From positions 10,356,501 to 10,420,500 of the forward strand of contig NC_087112.1 of assembly GCF_963855985.1 (NCBI RefSeq): 64,000 nucleotides of DNA. Direction: 5' to 3'. The first letter of the stretch is position 1, and every line of letters begins with the position of its first letter. Below the pieces are notes generated by a model, which did no database searches, had not been told where the DNA came from, and was given only the letters and a program-made list of their open reading frames with translations. This stretch comes from Ostrinia nubilalis (Eukaryota; Arthropoda; Insecta; Lepidoptera; Crambidae). This document shows positions 10,666-22,467 of the stretch, piece by piece. Position numbers and translations under genes: made by a program.

Positions 10666-12592
10666 TCCATTGTGGTATTCACCAATGTCTTTTGAACCTT
10701 TTGACATAGCAGTATAAGCCTCAAAATCAATTGAAGATATAATAATATTATGTGCCTTTATGTGCAAGTAGGTACAGGATGGTCCGAATAGTTTTACACG
10801 CAAGAGTTTCTAAAGAAGGCAATAAATGTCCCATTTCTCCTTAATATTTACGTATTTGAATCCAATTTAATTAATTATGGAATGCAGTGTTACGGAAACT
10901 CTAGATTGCTGATTTCTAAGTAAGTAAGATGTCCTTTTTTGGACGACTAGTAATTGAAATGGATTGCATTGCATTAATTTTACTAAAAAAGCTATAAACT
11001 GGTGGAGAGCATAGTGGGAACATGTTTACTGGAGTTCTGTAAGAAAATACTATTTATCTCTATTTTCTCCGTGTTTATGTTCGTAATCAGAAACGGCTGT
11101 ACCGATGTTGGTGGGACTTTCTGTATCCTGGCTATAATATGTGTTAAGGAGTAACTTGAAAAATCATTTTTTATCATGGAAATATGAACGAATTATGCGT
11201 GCCAGACCGAAAAGCTCCAGGCTCCAGGAGCTTACACCTATTCGTTCGTTCGTTTCAGCCAAATGATGTCCACTGCTGGACAAAGGCCTCCCTCAAGGAT
11301 GATGTTAACATGAAGTAATGTATGTTCTTAGTAAATGCACACATAAAGAAAGTTCGCGGAAACGGCGCGGCGCGGCGCCACCTTACGTGTAGACACTAGT
11401 TCGATTCCAGTTTGGGTCAAACAAACCGAGCCTTTATTGACAAACGACTGGATAATGCACATGCACGTTTTTTAAAATGTGGCATGTGGGAGAAGTACTC
11501 AGTACTAACTACCATGTACTAAGTAGGTACTGACTGGCTAACACGTTAAGCACCTACCTTTCTTAAAACCACGGATTTCACTTTCACATTGTGTTAACGA
11601 TTACACAATACTGTTTAAAAAAATCGATCACATTTTATAAACTAACAGGTTTTAATAACTGATCGACAACACAAAAACAGAAATCAATAAAACACTAAAT
11701 TGATGCGGAAGTGCGCTATTATTTTGAATTGCACCATAAAGTTCAGTTCTATTTATGAAAAATTAAAATTTAAACGCGGCTAGTGCGGGGAAAGTGCCTC
11801 GAGTCGAACGTTCGTTTTCTCTCGGGCGACCGTTTGACTGCTGTGATGCATCGAGTGAGGTTGCGAAATTGCTGTAGTGATGGTATTACGTTATTTTTCA
11901 ACGAGTTTGTCCATGACATGAAAGATGGAAAATTGTTGGCATCAATAAGAATGGCTAAAGAACCGCACGTATAAAAAGGGTTTAGGACAAAAAGTATCTA
12001 AAGAAAGGAAGATCTACTTCAGAAGATAATTCCGGAAACAATGCTTATTGCAGGAGATTAGAGCAGTTAGTACAGAATACGTAGAGTAGATCAGGTTAAC
12101 GACTTGGTTAATTAGGCACATAAGCGCAAGGTGATAAAATACACATAATCTAAGGCGAGTACATAATTTACAAAGTTAGAATAAAAACACGATTATCTAT
12201 CTGTTCAACAACATAGGAAGTACTACTGGCAGACGAGTATGCTGGTATCGTTGCTTCGGTAAGTAAGAACTTTTGGGCATAGATACGCAATCAGTGCTTG
12301 CTAAAACGACATACCAACTGAATAAATTATTTTTAACCATTGTCACCGATCATCGATATCTCGATAACTTCGTCGACTGCATCGATGTCCCCTCACTACC
12401 TCAGGGCGCGCACGCGCTGGTTTTTGTCCGCAATCATCGAGACGTTTGTGCAACTCGTACGTCATATTTTTGCACAAGAGCCTCTGACATAATAATGACT
12501 GTCCACACTATGGTCAATAAGCTATGGTGTGGTGATGGGACTTTGTCCCATAAAAAATCATGACATTTATTTACACATAGGCACACAGCTCG
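10666..12592. other. Intergenic stretch with one RTE tail
   Basis: The only recognisable item is the RTE tail at 11238-11300. Short ORFs (for example 11783-11974 plus) show no domain. Confidence 0.45.
11238..11300 (-). mobile_element. Very short RTE LINE tail
   Basis: TTCGTTCGTTCGTTTCAGCC, then GTCCACTGCTGGACAAAGGC, is the minus-strand 3' end of the RTE family, truncated to about 60 bp. Confidence 0.7.
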
Positions 12593-12810
12593 CACAGAGC
12601 TGATGGCCGCTGGGGCAGAAAAGTTCTCGAGTGTCGACCATGCACGAGCCGGCAGGCCTCCCACTAGGTGGACCGACGATCTGGTGAAGGTCGCGGGAGA
12701 TGCCTGGATGCGGGCGGCGCAGGATCAGTCTTTGTGGAAATCCCTGGGGGAGGCCTTTGTACAATAACAGTGGGCGTCATTCGGCTGAAACGAACGAAAG
12801 TTTTTAACTT
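12593..12810 (+). mobile_element. 5'-truncated RTE LINE tail
   Basis: It encodes relics of the RTE ORF2 C-terminus in mixed frames: LMAAGAEKFS-like start, PTRWTDDLVKVAG, AQDQSLWKSLGEAF. The tail is TCGGCTGAAACGAACGAAAG, and the frames are broken. Confidence 0.75.
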
Positions 12811-13501
12811 GTCCCATTTAAACTGCTATGCTAACTCTAGGTATTTGGCCCTAGTTTACCGGAAAGGGTAGACAAAATGATGAACCGCATTGCAAAAAGA
12901 TCATGGTTAACCCATCGATGCCATAATACGATAATATTCTGCGATTATAAGCTTTCCTGCTTAGTGCAGAGACCGCCAGAATAATTTGTACAATGTGACA
13001 TCTTTTAGTAATAAATACTTTTTTACTTTTACTTTTTACTTTTTTACTCTACTATGCAATACTTGTAGATTGTAGATATGTATTAAATATCAGTGCACCT
13101 CATTTATCGTTTAATGCTGTTTTAATCAGAGAACTTTTGAACCTAAACAAAAAAAAATTGTATGGTTTCCAAAATGGAAAAAAAATTTACAAATAATAAA
13201 TAAAAAGGCGTACTTAGATAAGAAAAAATAAATAAATAAGACGAATCGTAAGCTGGCATAAATTATTTCTCACGGGAAACAGACATACCTTAATACCTAT
13301 CTCTTTTTCCTTTTGTGTACAAATAAATGAGTAGCTTACTTAGTGCCTCGTACCTATAATAATTAATTTATACTTCGGAAACTTGAATAGTAATTTCCTC
13401 GATCACTTTGCTGTTTTTTTAGACGTTGCACTCAAGCAGTATTTAATTGTAAAATTGGTTAAGCTTGATAAGTTATAGTTTTTTTTGGCTTCCAACCTGT
13501 A
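12811..13501. other. Intergenic stretch, no gene seen
   Basis: AT-rich, with a TTTTTACTTTTAC-type simple run near 13018-13055. No supported gene. Confidence 0.5.
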
Positions 13502-13503
13502 TA

Positions 13504-13914
13504 CAGGGTGTCCCAAAAACTAGTGTCAAGCCGAAGCCCAGCCAGAGGTAGAGCATCAGATTCACTACCACCAGGGCTATCCGAATCACCGCGACTTTTG
13601 TTAGTTTTCGAGTTATGATTTTCTTTTACAACATACAGAACTTTTAACGTTTTTAGTTTGCATTCGTGTCACATATGGATGTAAATACTTATGCATCAGC
13701 TAGGCCTAGTATTCATCCAATAATAATAAAAAAATCAGACATGTAACTTGACTATTCGCGCCACAGTGACCAAAAAAGTGCCTAAGCACAGAAATTTAAA
13801 ACAATTATAACTCGAAAACTATCAAAAATTGCGGACCAAAATGGGGGTGATTCGGGTAGCTACTGTTGCTCTACCTCTGGGCTTCGGCTTGACACTACTT
13901 TTTGGGACACCCTG
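13504..13914. mobile_element. Complete Tc1/mariner-type MITE
   Basis: 411 bp with inverted ends CAGGGTGTCCCAAAAACTAG and its partner, flanked by TA (13502-13503 and 13915-13916). About 40 bp at each end are inverted repeats (CAAGCCGAAGCCCAG). No ORF. A half copy lies at 2724. Confidence 0.8.
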
Positions 13915-14635
13915 TATATTGCAGTGAGAAAAATAATGCATGTTGTTAAGGAATTACCCACTTACTTACCTACTCACTTTGTATGTTTTTCACGACCTCG
14001 GAACTGTTAAACTTTCAAAGTCCTACAGTAAGAAGTTCTGTAAGTATTTCACGATTATAGACCCACCGAAATAATCGAATCATAACAATTTTGCTTAAAA
14101 GTAAGAGAGGGTTTTTTATCCAAAACGTAAGCTCCATCCATGTCACCTGATCGAAAATGATGATCAGAACGAAGATGGATGCGATCTTCACCCTGAATCC
14201 TGGTTTTCTTTTACCGAGTCGCCTTTTTGACCCATTTGGGTCTAGCTAGCGTAGTGGCACCAATGATCGACACTTTAAGGAGATATTGGGCTTCTTATTA
14301 AGATTAAAGGTCATTTAGTCATATTTAAACCAAAAGTAACGATTGAGCATGATAAGGTATATTCTTGAGATAAGAATAGGATGTATTATTTTTATTAACT
14401 ATACACGGACTAGAAAAAAATCCCAAAAAATGAAAAAGCATATAAATCTCCAATCATCGACACCGAATCTCCAGTAGTCAACACCCAGTCATCGACAGCT
14501 GCCACTTACCGACACCCAGTTATCGACGATCTCCTTTTTTGGCAAGTACTCGACCAGGTTTAGGACGGAAGCTCTGCCAGTCCTGGCTGGTGTACTGCCG
14601 GTCGACTTAGAGGTACAGAAGCGTGCGGCTATGTA

Positions 14636-15872
14636 GGGGAACCTGTTGAACCTTGGACAGAGTTGTACCTAAAACAATTGTATATATTTTTTAAATTATG
14701 CGGTTTTATGAAAAGTTGTCTAGGGTATTACATACGTCATTTGTCAACGTTAACGTGAAGTTAGCTATGATTCGCCGACGCCGTGCAAGTACAAGAAAAA
14801 ATGGTAATTTAATATTTTACACTGACGCAGTGAGATTTTGGAGGATTACTTCATGTCAATTTATGAAAAATGTTGCATGTTTGACAAAACGGTTATAGTT
14901 CGAACATAATCTTTATATATCTAGCTACTAGACGATATGAGTTTCAGATCCTAAGCTCAAATGGAAGTGGGTTTATTATGCTTATTAAGTGAAGTAGTCG
15001 TAATGTTGTACCTTGACCACCCAACTAGCGATGTACCTTGGTCACTGATTTTCATTGTTTTAATGAGAATTTTATTGTAATAAAAAAAACATATTATACT
15101 GTTATAGAAACAATGCCCCGAAGACCTCAAAATAGCAATTTAAAGTCTGTTTTTGATATACATATTTTTAATTTCTAATGTTTTTTAACGTTTAATGTAT
15201 CTTCATATGACTTTTTTAACATTATTTTTGTTGATAAAGCGGTTTTAATGGATATTTTGCTAGAATTTATGTTAAATGATAAGAAATAAAAAAAACTAGA
15301 TTGCAAGTTAAAACCACTCTAGCGCGTATTTTGTCCTACACGATATAACATATCAACATTCACCAAAATTTTCTAGAAAAAATTTTGAATATTGTCATAT
15401 TTTTGTTGATTGTGTAAGGCTAAACATGGACTGGAGAGCCGGCTTAAACTTAAGTGATTTGTTGCCAAAAAATTGTGAAAAATAATTAGTACAAAAATAT
15501 GGATGAGGATCTTTTTTAAAAAATACTTTTACCTAGATATTGTTGCTAATAACTGTAATAATTGGTATTTCAAATAATAATTTAACAGAAAATTAACAAA
15601 TTGAAGCGAATATAAGCATTTATTTAAATTTAAATAGGTACAACGTACACGGTCCAAGGTACATCTGGTTTGTTGTACCTAGGACAGTTTTCCCTTTTTT
15701 TTTCTAGCAGCTAGTATGCCCAAATTTTTAAAATTATACACAATTTTATGAATGAATTATGTAGCTAATTAAATGATCTTTAAATATAACAGCACTAGAC
15801 AAGTTTAACTATCACCATTATTTTTCAAAAAATCAAAATTCGAAAAACTGGCCTAAGTACAACAGGTTCCCC
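14636..15872. mobile_element. TA-flanked inverted-repeat element
   Basis: Ends GGGGAACCTGTTGAACCTTGG and CCTAAGTACAACAGGTTCCCC are inverted partners, flanked by TA (14634-14635 and 15873-15874). The interior is AT-rich with repeats of GTACCTTGG. No transposase seen. It splits the R1-type fragment. Confidence 0.65.
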
Positions 15873-16133
15873 TACTTCGCATCAAGGGAAAATATACCTA
15901 ACCTCCGATTTCTTAAATAGCCGCGATCGTTCTAAAATAAGCCGATTACTTATTTGATTCCCGAGAAGTCGTTGAAGAGGAATTACTTAATGAATGGTAA
16001 AAAAGATGGAATACGTCAGTCAAAGGGCGTCACTTATATAATATGTAATTTCTTCCCGAATGTACGCGAACGTCTAACTAGGCGATGGTTAGAAATCGAC
16101 CATTGCTCGTCGCAGTTCCTCACGGGGAATGGC

Positions 16134-16315
16134 AACTTTAAACATCGTTCGTTCGTTCGTTTCAGCCGAAAGACGTCCACTGCTGGACAAAGGCCTCCCC
16201 CAAGGATTTCCACAAAGACCTACTCCCACTAGGTGGACCGACGATCTGGTAAAGGTCGCGGGAAGTACCTGGATGCAAGCGGCGCAGGACCGGTCTTTGT
16301 GGAAACTTTAAACAT
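16134..16315 (-). mobile_element. Twin-primed RTE LINE insertion with 12-bp TSD
   Basis: Exact direct repeats AACTTTAAACAT (16134-16145, 16304-16315) bracket the insert. The left part is the RTE 3' end on the minus strand (GAAC-repeat tail). The right part, starting near 16224, is an upstream portion of the same RTE sequence on the plus strand (CTAGGTGGACCGACGATCTG). A 5' inversion of this kind is the recognised product of twin priming. Confidence 0.8.
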
Positions 16316-16888
16316 AAACTTCACTAATTCAAACTACTTAGTTCCGTCTCCTTTTTGCGTGTTCCACTAATGAATTCAGTCATGAGCAGTCTGCCCATCA
16401 TAATTATTATCTTGTGGGAGTGTGATCTTTGGAAACATGAACGTAATTTAATGCTTAATTCAATACAACATACCTACATCTGTTTCCGCAATTTATTACA
16501 CCGATCTTGTCGCGACAAGGAAAAATTTCCGTGCTTTTAAGCGATTTTGTGAAAAATATTATTGGCAGGTAGTTGCTAATTGCTCATAAGATAAGCCCCC
16601 TTAATTGATATTTATTGTCCGTGGTGCATAGTCTTTTCTTAAAGGTTTTAAACCTTTGTTTGTCACCTGTCATCCGCTTTGCAATGGAGGGAAGTCGAAC
16701 CTTAATTTCGAACTCCTCCTATGTTCTTCTGAATAATTTCGTTGCGGGTCCAATGACAGTTTAACTTTCCCCCGGGACAAACTTGACCTTCATTGGTTGG
16801 GGTTTTGTGGCGGTCAAGCCGTAGATCCTGGCTACACAGGAGTTGCAGTGGTGGGAACGAGAGTTGGGAATAGTCCCGATTTTAGTTA

Positions 16889-17401
16889 AAACTGGAAACG
16901 AAAAGTGATCTCACTCGATTATTTCTAAACTATCTATACAAGATATCGAAAAACTGATTATTGATCCTGAAAGTGCTTCACGAGCTCTTTCAAACGGTAT
17001 CAGTAATAGGTTACAGAATTAACTGGATCTATCCGAAAATTCAATGTTTTCAGGCTTCAACCTAAATGTATGCAAGCCACACAATATTAGAAGTGTTAAT
17101 TTTTTTTATTCAATAATAAACACTTAAATTGAACTCCAAATTGCATTCTTATTTAGAAAACATTGGTTTTAGGCTTTACTTACTATAAAATTATCAAGAC
17201 ATGAGTGCCATGACTGTGGCAGTACTAAATGTATGGAAGCTGGTAACATTGAATTTTCGGATAGATCAAGTTTAATTTGTAACCTATTATTGGTACCGTC
17301 GGATAGAGCTCGTGAAGCACTTTCAGGATCAGTAATCAGTTTTTGGATATCTTGTATAGTTAAGAAATAATGGAGTGAGATCACTTATCGTTTCCACCCT
17401 G
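16889..17401. mobile_element. Palindromic MITE inside the pogo-like transposase relic
   Basis: Arms of about 170 bp (16889-17060 and 17225-17401) are imperfect inverted copies. The right end is CGTTTCCACCCTG followed by TA, and the left end is degenerate. It interrupts the minus-strand HTH_psq reading frame at a TA. Confidence 0.6.
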
Positions 17402-17403
17402 TA

Positions 17404-17577
17404 TAATAAAGTGTAACCCATTGTTGTTTTTCCCGAAATTTTATCATGGAGCGTAATCCTACCTAGGTACTCCGAAACGTTCAGCAGCAACTGCAATCTT
17501 TTCGCAATTTTAACAGCTTCTACAGCTTTTTCTAACTGCTCGGGAGAATATTTTTTTCTCGAACCAATCATCGACAT
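17404..17577 (-). pseudogene. N-terminal HTH_psq fragment of a pogo-like transposase
   Basis: The minus-strand frame from ATG 17577 reads MSMIGSRKKYSPEQLEKAVE, then ISGKTTMGY. This matches the pipsqueak-type helix-turn-helix that opens pogo/Tigger transposases (basic start, YSPEQLEKAVEAV, then a recognition helix with KISGK). The frame stops being homologous exactly at the TA where the MITE 16889-17401 begins. No catalytic DDE region was recognised. Confidence 0.5.
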
Positions 17578-18154
17578 ATATTATTCCCCAATAATCGACA
17601 CTTGTCGATTACTGGTAGCTCGACTATGAATAGTTTACTTCAAACATCTACTAAATGCGCAAAGTAATAAGAACTATATTCGGTTGTCAAATGAAAAGTG
17701 TTCCAAAAAATTACTATCGACACGTGTCGATTATTGGAAAAGTCAGTTTGTGAAAACCAGTGATCGACACCAACATTTTACTAATATCAAAATAACATTT
17801 TAAATTCGTTATATCAAAAATGGATTCTATAGTTCTTAAAGTAACCCGTGAAAAAGATAAAATTCAAATAAGTTACAATACAGTCGTGTAATTAACAAAA
17901 AATGTGCTCACTTCCCTAAGGATTTTACTAAGAAATGTTGTTATTTTCACCGGTACTCCAGCCGCAATCAGTTTTATACTGCCATTTTCAAAATAAATCG
18001 GCGGATTTTGCTTAAATGTCAATGGGAGGCAGTCAAAAGTGTGCTTTCTATGGTACAGTGTTGACATATTAAGAAATCGATTTTATACTCTTATTTTATT
18101 GAATCAAAAAATAAAGTGTCGGTCATTGGTTCTTGTCGGTCATTGGTGCCACTA

Positions 18155-20999
18155 CGTTAGGTGATTGTTGTATTACTTAGTGGAACAATTAATCATGATT
18201 ATCTTCGGTCGAGATCCGTCGTAGACTGTAACACGCAGGCATCCCATGTCGCTTAATCTGATTTGACAAGAAACAAGCAAATAGGTAAACAAAAAACTAC
18301 ATTGCAAAGCCTGCTGTGTCTCCGTAGTTCAATATCAAGATCAAGGGCAACTATTGCCCCTGTTGGTAAGTTGCAAAAAATGTTGTTTATAAAGGAATGA
18401 AGAAATCGCAAAATGACATCGCAAAAAGGTGGGCACCTGGGCACGTTGTTGTACTTACCTACGTTTAAAAAGAGGAAAAAATAGAAATTTGGTGATGTTG
18501 TTGTAGTGGTTATAGACATTGATAACGCATAAATGATTATGTAATAAGACCAAAACAATAATAAACCGTTCACTCAATTTATTGTTAATATTTTTTGCAT
18601 CTAGCTTTAATGTTTGGTGCTTAAATTTATGCGTAAGCGCACCTTTTGGCCAGTCACAACTTTACAATTACGGGTAAAAAATCTGTGATACAAAAATCGA
18701 ACAAAATAAAAACCGATAGTAGGAAACGTAATATAACCAAGGCCATGTCAATCAGAAGTTACTAACTTATATTAAATTAAATCGTTTTTCAGGCAGTTTT
18801 TTAGGATACTAAAAAGTTCGTTATCTAGCAGATCAAGCTAGGCTTCAGTGTGTGAGTATAAGTACCTAAATAACACTAAATTTCTGTGAGGTAGGTAGAG
18901 GTATGTACTTAGAATACCTAGTCGTTATAATATTTTATGTACAATTCTGAACTGAGCTACCTAAGTAGTTTTTAGTCAATGATAGGACAATAAACCTAAA
19001 TGAAATATTTTGTCTCTCATCAATCGAGTTCTATTTTCCACCAAAGCGGAGACGAGGCGAGCGGCCAGCATAGATAGAATAAATAGATAATAGCTGGTTT
19101 AATGTATTTGCGCTAAACCAGAGCCTGATCTGGATTACTGTCTCCACTGAAGCTGAACTGAGAGAGACCGGGGACGACGTGAAAATAACTATATTGGTTG
19201 CATTATAATAACACCCCAAGTAGCAACAGATTATCTTCATAAGGCATTGTAGATAGCTTGAAGACTAGTAGCCCAATTCCAGCCGTTGTCTTGGCCAAGA
19301 CAATAGTCGCACTCAAGAAATCTTGAAGTTATCCCCCAAGACAATGGTAAGCATAAAAGGGCACAATCCTTTGGAAATCACAGAGACAGAGTTAAGACAA
19401 CGCTTAAGGCAGACTTAAACCCTAATTAAGAGTGTAGTTTTAAGAATTTCTAAACAAGTACTATAATATATCGCTCACCTAGCAGTATAATGACACATCT
19501 ACATTTTTCTTATTTTACAGAAATGAGGGTCAAAGATTTTACAAATGTTTGAAACGAAGTTATGAGTTCATTTTACATTTTATCATGGATTTTATGGTTT
19601 TAGCAACTAGTATAGACCTTAATAGATACTTAGGGATAAAAAAATCCAGTTCAGGTTTCCAGGAGTTACTTCATAGCAGTCAAAGAAGAAGAAGAACCAT
19701 GCAATTGTGCCGTTATACTTTTTGACAACTACCAAAAATGACATATATGCCCCAAAGCCATAATTAGTGAAAACTAGAAATAAAGACAATTTGGTTGATA
19801 GAAAACAAAAGTTTTTATTTGAAATCAACATACAATAAAAAGTTTAACTAAAATATTATAATAACCTATATTTCGATACCTCTGGGCTCAAAGTACGACT
19901 TTTCAGGAGAAGCAAAAAACGATTTTTTATTTTTTTATTCGACAATAACTTTTTTGTTTTTTGAGCTATTAAAATATGACCTAAGAAGAAAGTGCTTAGA
20001 ATTCACAGCATTTTCCGAGGAAGTATTGAAAAACTGGACTAGGGTAGTTTTTACTGAGATAGATTTCCTTTACGCCCTCAAAATTACAATAAAAAGACCT
20101 TTACGCCCCGCAAATATTCGTCCTAGGCAAGTTACTCAGGGCGTAAGTCTATTTTTATTTTACAAAACTATAAAACCAAGGTAATAAAGGACAATTTACA
20201 TAATTTTATAGGTTTTCATAGGTCATAACGGAACACCCAGGTAAGGTATTATGCAAGGGAAAATTGATAATTTGGCTTAAATATTTAATGTTTTATGGTA
20301 TTTGATATGTAATATACCATTTCTTCACATATTTTTAATGAATTATGGTATTTTTTAATGAAATAAAATGATTTTTCGTGGCCTCAAAATTTAATGCACA
20401 CAATTTATGAAACTATTATTTAAGCAAGCAAAAGTTTTGATATCTTCGAACTAGAAGATGCCATTTCCGATATAAGAGCGAATTTAAAAATAAATATTAT
20501 GACGGTTTTAAATAAAACTTCATAATAATGTCTACTTTACACGATTATAATTGATTTTATTTATTTATTTAATCATTATTATTGTTTCGAAAAACTACAA
20601 ATGGCGGACTTAATTCCATAGGGCAGTCTGTCATTTAGTTGACCTTATGATACTGCAGATAGGATAGAATTATTAAGGACAAACGAAAACCAGGGTAGGA
20701 GGGTAGTTGGGAAATCCGTTGCGTCAATACGCTTTTTAACGATCAGTGTAAATATTCAATTATAAATAGTGCTAAAAGTCTCGTTTCTATTATATAAACT
20801 AGTCAAAAAGTTTCCTCTATCAGTGATCGTGGCACTGTGTTGTTTGTGACGTTTTTTGTGAACTAGCAAGTGAGAAAACTCAAGTTTAAGTGGCAGGCAT
20901 ATAAGGTACTTTACTACATCAAATAAACGCTCACAAATACTACACAAAGACTGGGTTTTGAAGCGATATCAAGTTAAACACACATCACTACAATTGTTT
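18155..20999. other. Intergenic stretch upstream of the intact LINE
   Basis: AT-rich, without a supported gene. Its right end probably contains the 5' UTR of the LINE whose ORF1 starts at 21029, but the LINE 5' end cannot be fixed. Confidence 0.45.
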
Positions 21000-21028
21000 A
21001 TTCGTTTTTGTTTACACTCACAAAAACC

Positions 21029-22168
21029 ATGTCACCAAAAAACAAAACGTGCGGCGGATGTTTCCGCAAGATTGAGGACAGACGGAGGTGTTTGACATGC
21101 CATACGTGTAAAAAGCACTACGATTTGGTGTGCGCCGGCGTTACTGAGCAGCGCTTCCATGGCACGTTGGTCGGGGAGCATAGGGACCGGTGGCGGTGCG
21201 TCGCCTGCGTCAGCGCGCAGCCCAAGCGCGACAATACGGACACGCCGGTCCGGGCCGCTGTCGACGACGGCGTCACGCTGCGGCGGGGCGCCTCCTCCAT
21301 GAGCCCCGTCGGCCTGGACGTCTCCATGCTTGAGGGGCCGGCGTTAGACGACACCGCGCACAACGCGACTGTAGAGATGCCAGACTTCCACGCCTTCGTC
21401 CTTGAGATGAGGCAATTCCGGGAGGAGGTACGGGCCATGCACACCCGGATCGACGCCGTGTACGGCGAGATAAGGGAGCTGACGGGCCGGGTGATCCGCT
21501 GCGAGGAGAAGGTCGGAGCCGTCGAGCAGCGCCTGCACGTGATCAACCTCGCCGTGCAGAGCGGCGCCTCGGCCGGCGCGGCGCGGATGGACGCGCTCGA
21601 GCAGCGGCTGGAGGCCGGGGCGGCGCCCGGGCCGGGGGCGAGCGCGCAGCTGGAGCGCACCGTGGCCGAGCTCAGGCTCGAGCTCAACGAGCGGGACCAG
21701 GAGGCCCTGCTCGCGGACCTGGAGATCGGCCACCTCCCGGAGGAGAAGGGGGAGAACGCCGTGCACAGCGTCGCGGTGCTGGCCGGCCGGCTGGGCGTGG
21801 CGCTGGACGAGCGGGACGTGGTGTTCGCGGAGCGCGTGGGCGCGCCGCCGGCCGAGGCGGGCGGGCGCGCGCGCCGCATGGTGGTGCGGCTGGCGCGGCG
21901 CCACCTGCGCGACGAGCTGCTGCGCGCCGCGCGCGTGCGCCGCGGCCTGGCGGGCGACGGTGGCGGCAGGGTCTACGTCAACGAAAGGTTGACTCGCCCC
22001 AACCGCCTGCTCTTCCACCGGGCGCGCGAGGAGTGCCGTAGGTCACAATGGCGGTACTGCTGGACGAGGCGGGGCCGTGTGCTCGTGCGCAGGGGCGATG
22101 GCGCTCAAATCTACCAGCTCCGATCGATGGAAGATCTTGAAAGAGTGTTTGGCATTCCATCAAGCTGA
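21029..22168 (+). CDS. LINE ORF1 protein with PHD finger and FP-like domain
   Basis: 379 residues from the ATG at 21029 (an upstream in-frame TTG at 21008 is unlikely to be used). A PHD-like finger occupies residues 8-65 (CGGC, CLTCHTC, HYDLVC, WRCVAC). A coiled coil covers roughly 130-240. A C-terminal domain follows (EIGHLPEEKGEN, LGVALDERDVVF, RRMVVRLARRHLRDELL, VYVNERLTRPNRLLF) that resembles the FP-type domain often found in insect LINE ORF1 proteins. Such proteins bind element RNA and act as nucleic-acid chaperones. Base composition is very GC-rich, in sharp contrast to the AT-rich surroundings and to ORF2. The frame is unbroken. Confidence 0.8.
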   Translation: MSPKNKTCGGCFRKIEDRRRCLTCHTCKKHYDLVCAGVTEQRFHGTLVGEHRDRWRCVACVSAQPKRDNTDTPVRAAVDDGVTLRRGASSMSPVGLDVSMLEGPALDDTAHNATVEMPDFHAFVLEMRQFREEVRAMHTRIDAVYGEIRELTGRVIRCEEKVGAVEQRLHVINLAVQSGASAGAARMDALEQRLEAGAAPGPGASAQLERTVAELRLELNERDQEALLADLEIGHLPEEKGENAVHSVAVLAGRLGVALDERDVVFAERVGAPPAEAGGRARRMVVRLARRHLRDELLRAARVRRGLAGDGGGRVYVNERLTRPNRLLFHRAREECRRSQWRYCWTRRGRVLVRRGDGAQIYQLRSMEDLERVFGIPSS

Positions 22169-22192
22169 CTGAACTGCAAAGACATTGAAACC

Positions 22193-22462
22193 ATGATTAT
22201 TATTTTAAGACTGTTAAACAATTACACAATATTGTCATACTTTTGTGCTTTTTTTATGCTGAATTCCTCAATATTACTTATTTCTCAATATGATAACTTC
22301 ATTTTAATTACTCTATTCAATTTTAATTTTTCAATGGTTTTGAGTGCAATCTTAGCCATAATATTATGCAAGTTAATTAGTTATGTCATTTATGTCCTTT
22401 GTCGATCCCTAATGAGTGGTATTTATAATTATATAACTATACAGTCACAGGCCTTGGGTTAA
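22193..22462 (+). CDS. Small hydrophobic ORF between LINE ORF1 and ORF2
   Basis: 89 residues from an ATG 24 bp after the ORF1 stop. The product is strikingly hydrophobic, with two or three possible membrane segments (LSYFCAFFMLNSSILLI, then MVLSAILAIILCKLISYVIY). Its TAA at 22460-22462 lies inside the open frame that leads into ORF2. I know of no standard CR1 protein of this kind. AT-rich DNA readily encodes hydrophobic residues, so it may be a non-coding spacer that is open by chance. Confidence 0.3.
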   Translation: MIIILRLLNNYTILSYFCAFFMLNSSILLISQYDNFILITLFNFNFSMVLSAILAIILCKLISYVIYVLCRSLMSGIYNYITIQSQALG

Positions 22463-22467
22463 CTAAT

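Larger units (their letters stand above)
14545..16565 (+). pseudogene. R1-type LINE ORF2 C-terminal fragment
   Basis: Upstream of the TA element at 14636 the sequence encodes TEALPVLAGVLPVDLEVQKR. After that element come FFPNVRERLTRRWLEIDH and SQFLTGNGNFK, and after the RTE insertion ILWECDLWKHER. These are hallmarks of the C-terminal region of R1-clade reverse-transcriptase ORFs (the QFLTGHGDF and Cys/His motifs). The frame is broken and 5'-truncated. It is interrupted at 14634-15874 and 16146-16303. Confidence 0.6.
14254..18152. mobile_element. Pogo-like DNA transposon relic, heavily interrupted
   Basis: Inverted ends GTGGCACCAATGATCGACA and TCGGTCATTGGTGCCAC are flanked by TA (14252-14253, 18153-18154). 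Subterminal copies of ATCGACAC recur near both ends (14440-14530 and 17560-17785), as expected for transposase binding sites. A minus-strand HTH_psq-type N-terminus (17404-17577) points to the pogo/Tigger group. The element has been opened by an R1-type LINE fragment, two TA-flanked elements and an RTE insertion. Confidence 0.55.

Noticed and set aside
20756..20947. Minus-strand 63-codon ORF with CSICERLF and HKKRHKQH as a zinc-finger gene
   Set aside because: Cys/His spacing does not form a C2H2 finger, and there is no supporting exon structure.
21118..22018. Long minus-strand ORFs of 224-253 codons opposite LINE ORF1
   Set aside because: Shadows of a very GC-rich gene; no domains, and the plus-strand frame is clearly the real one.
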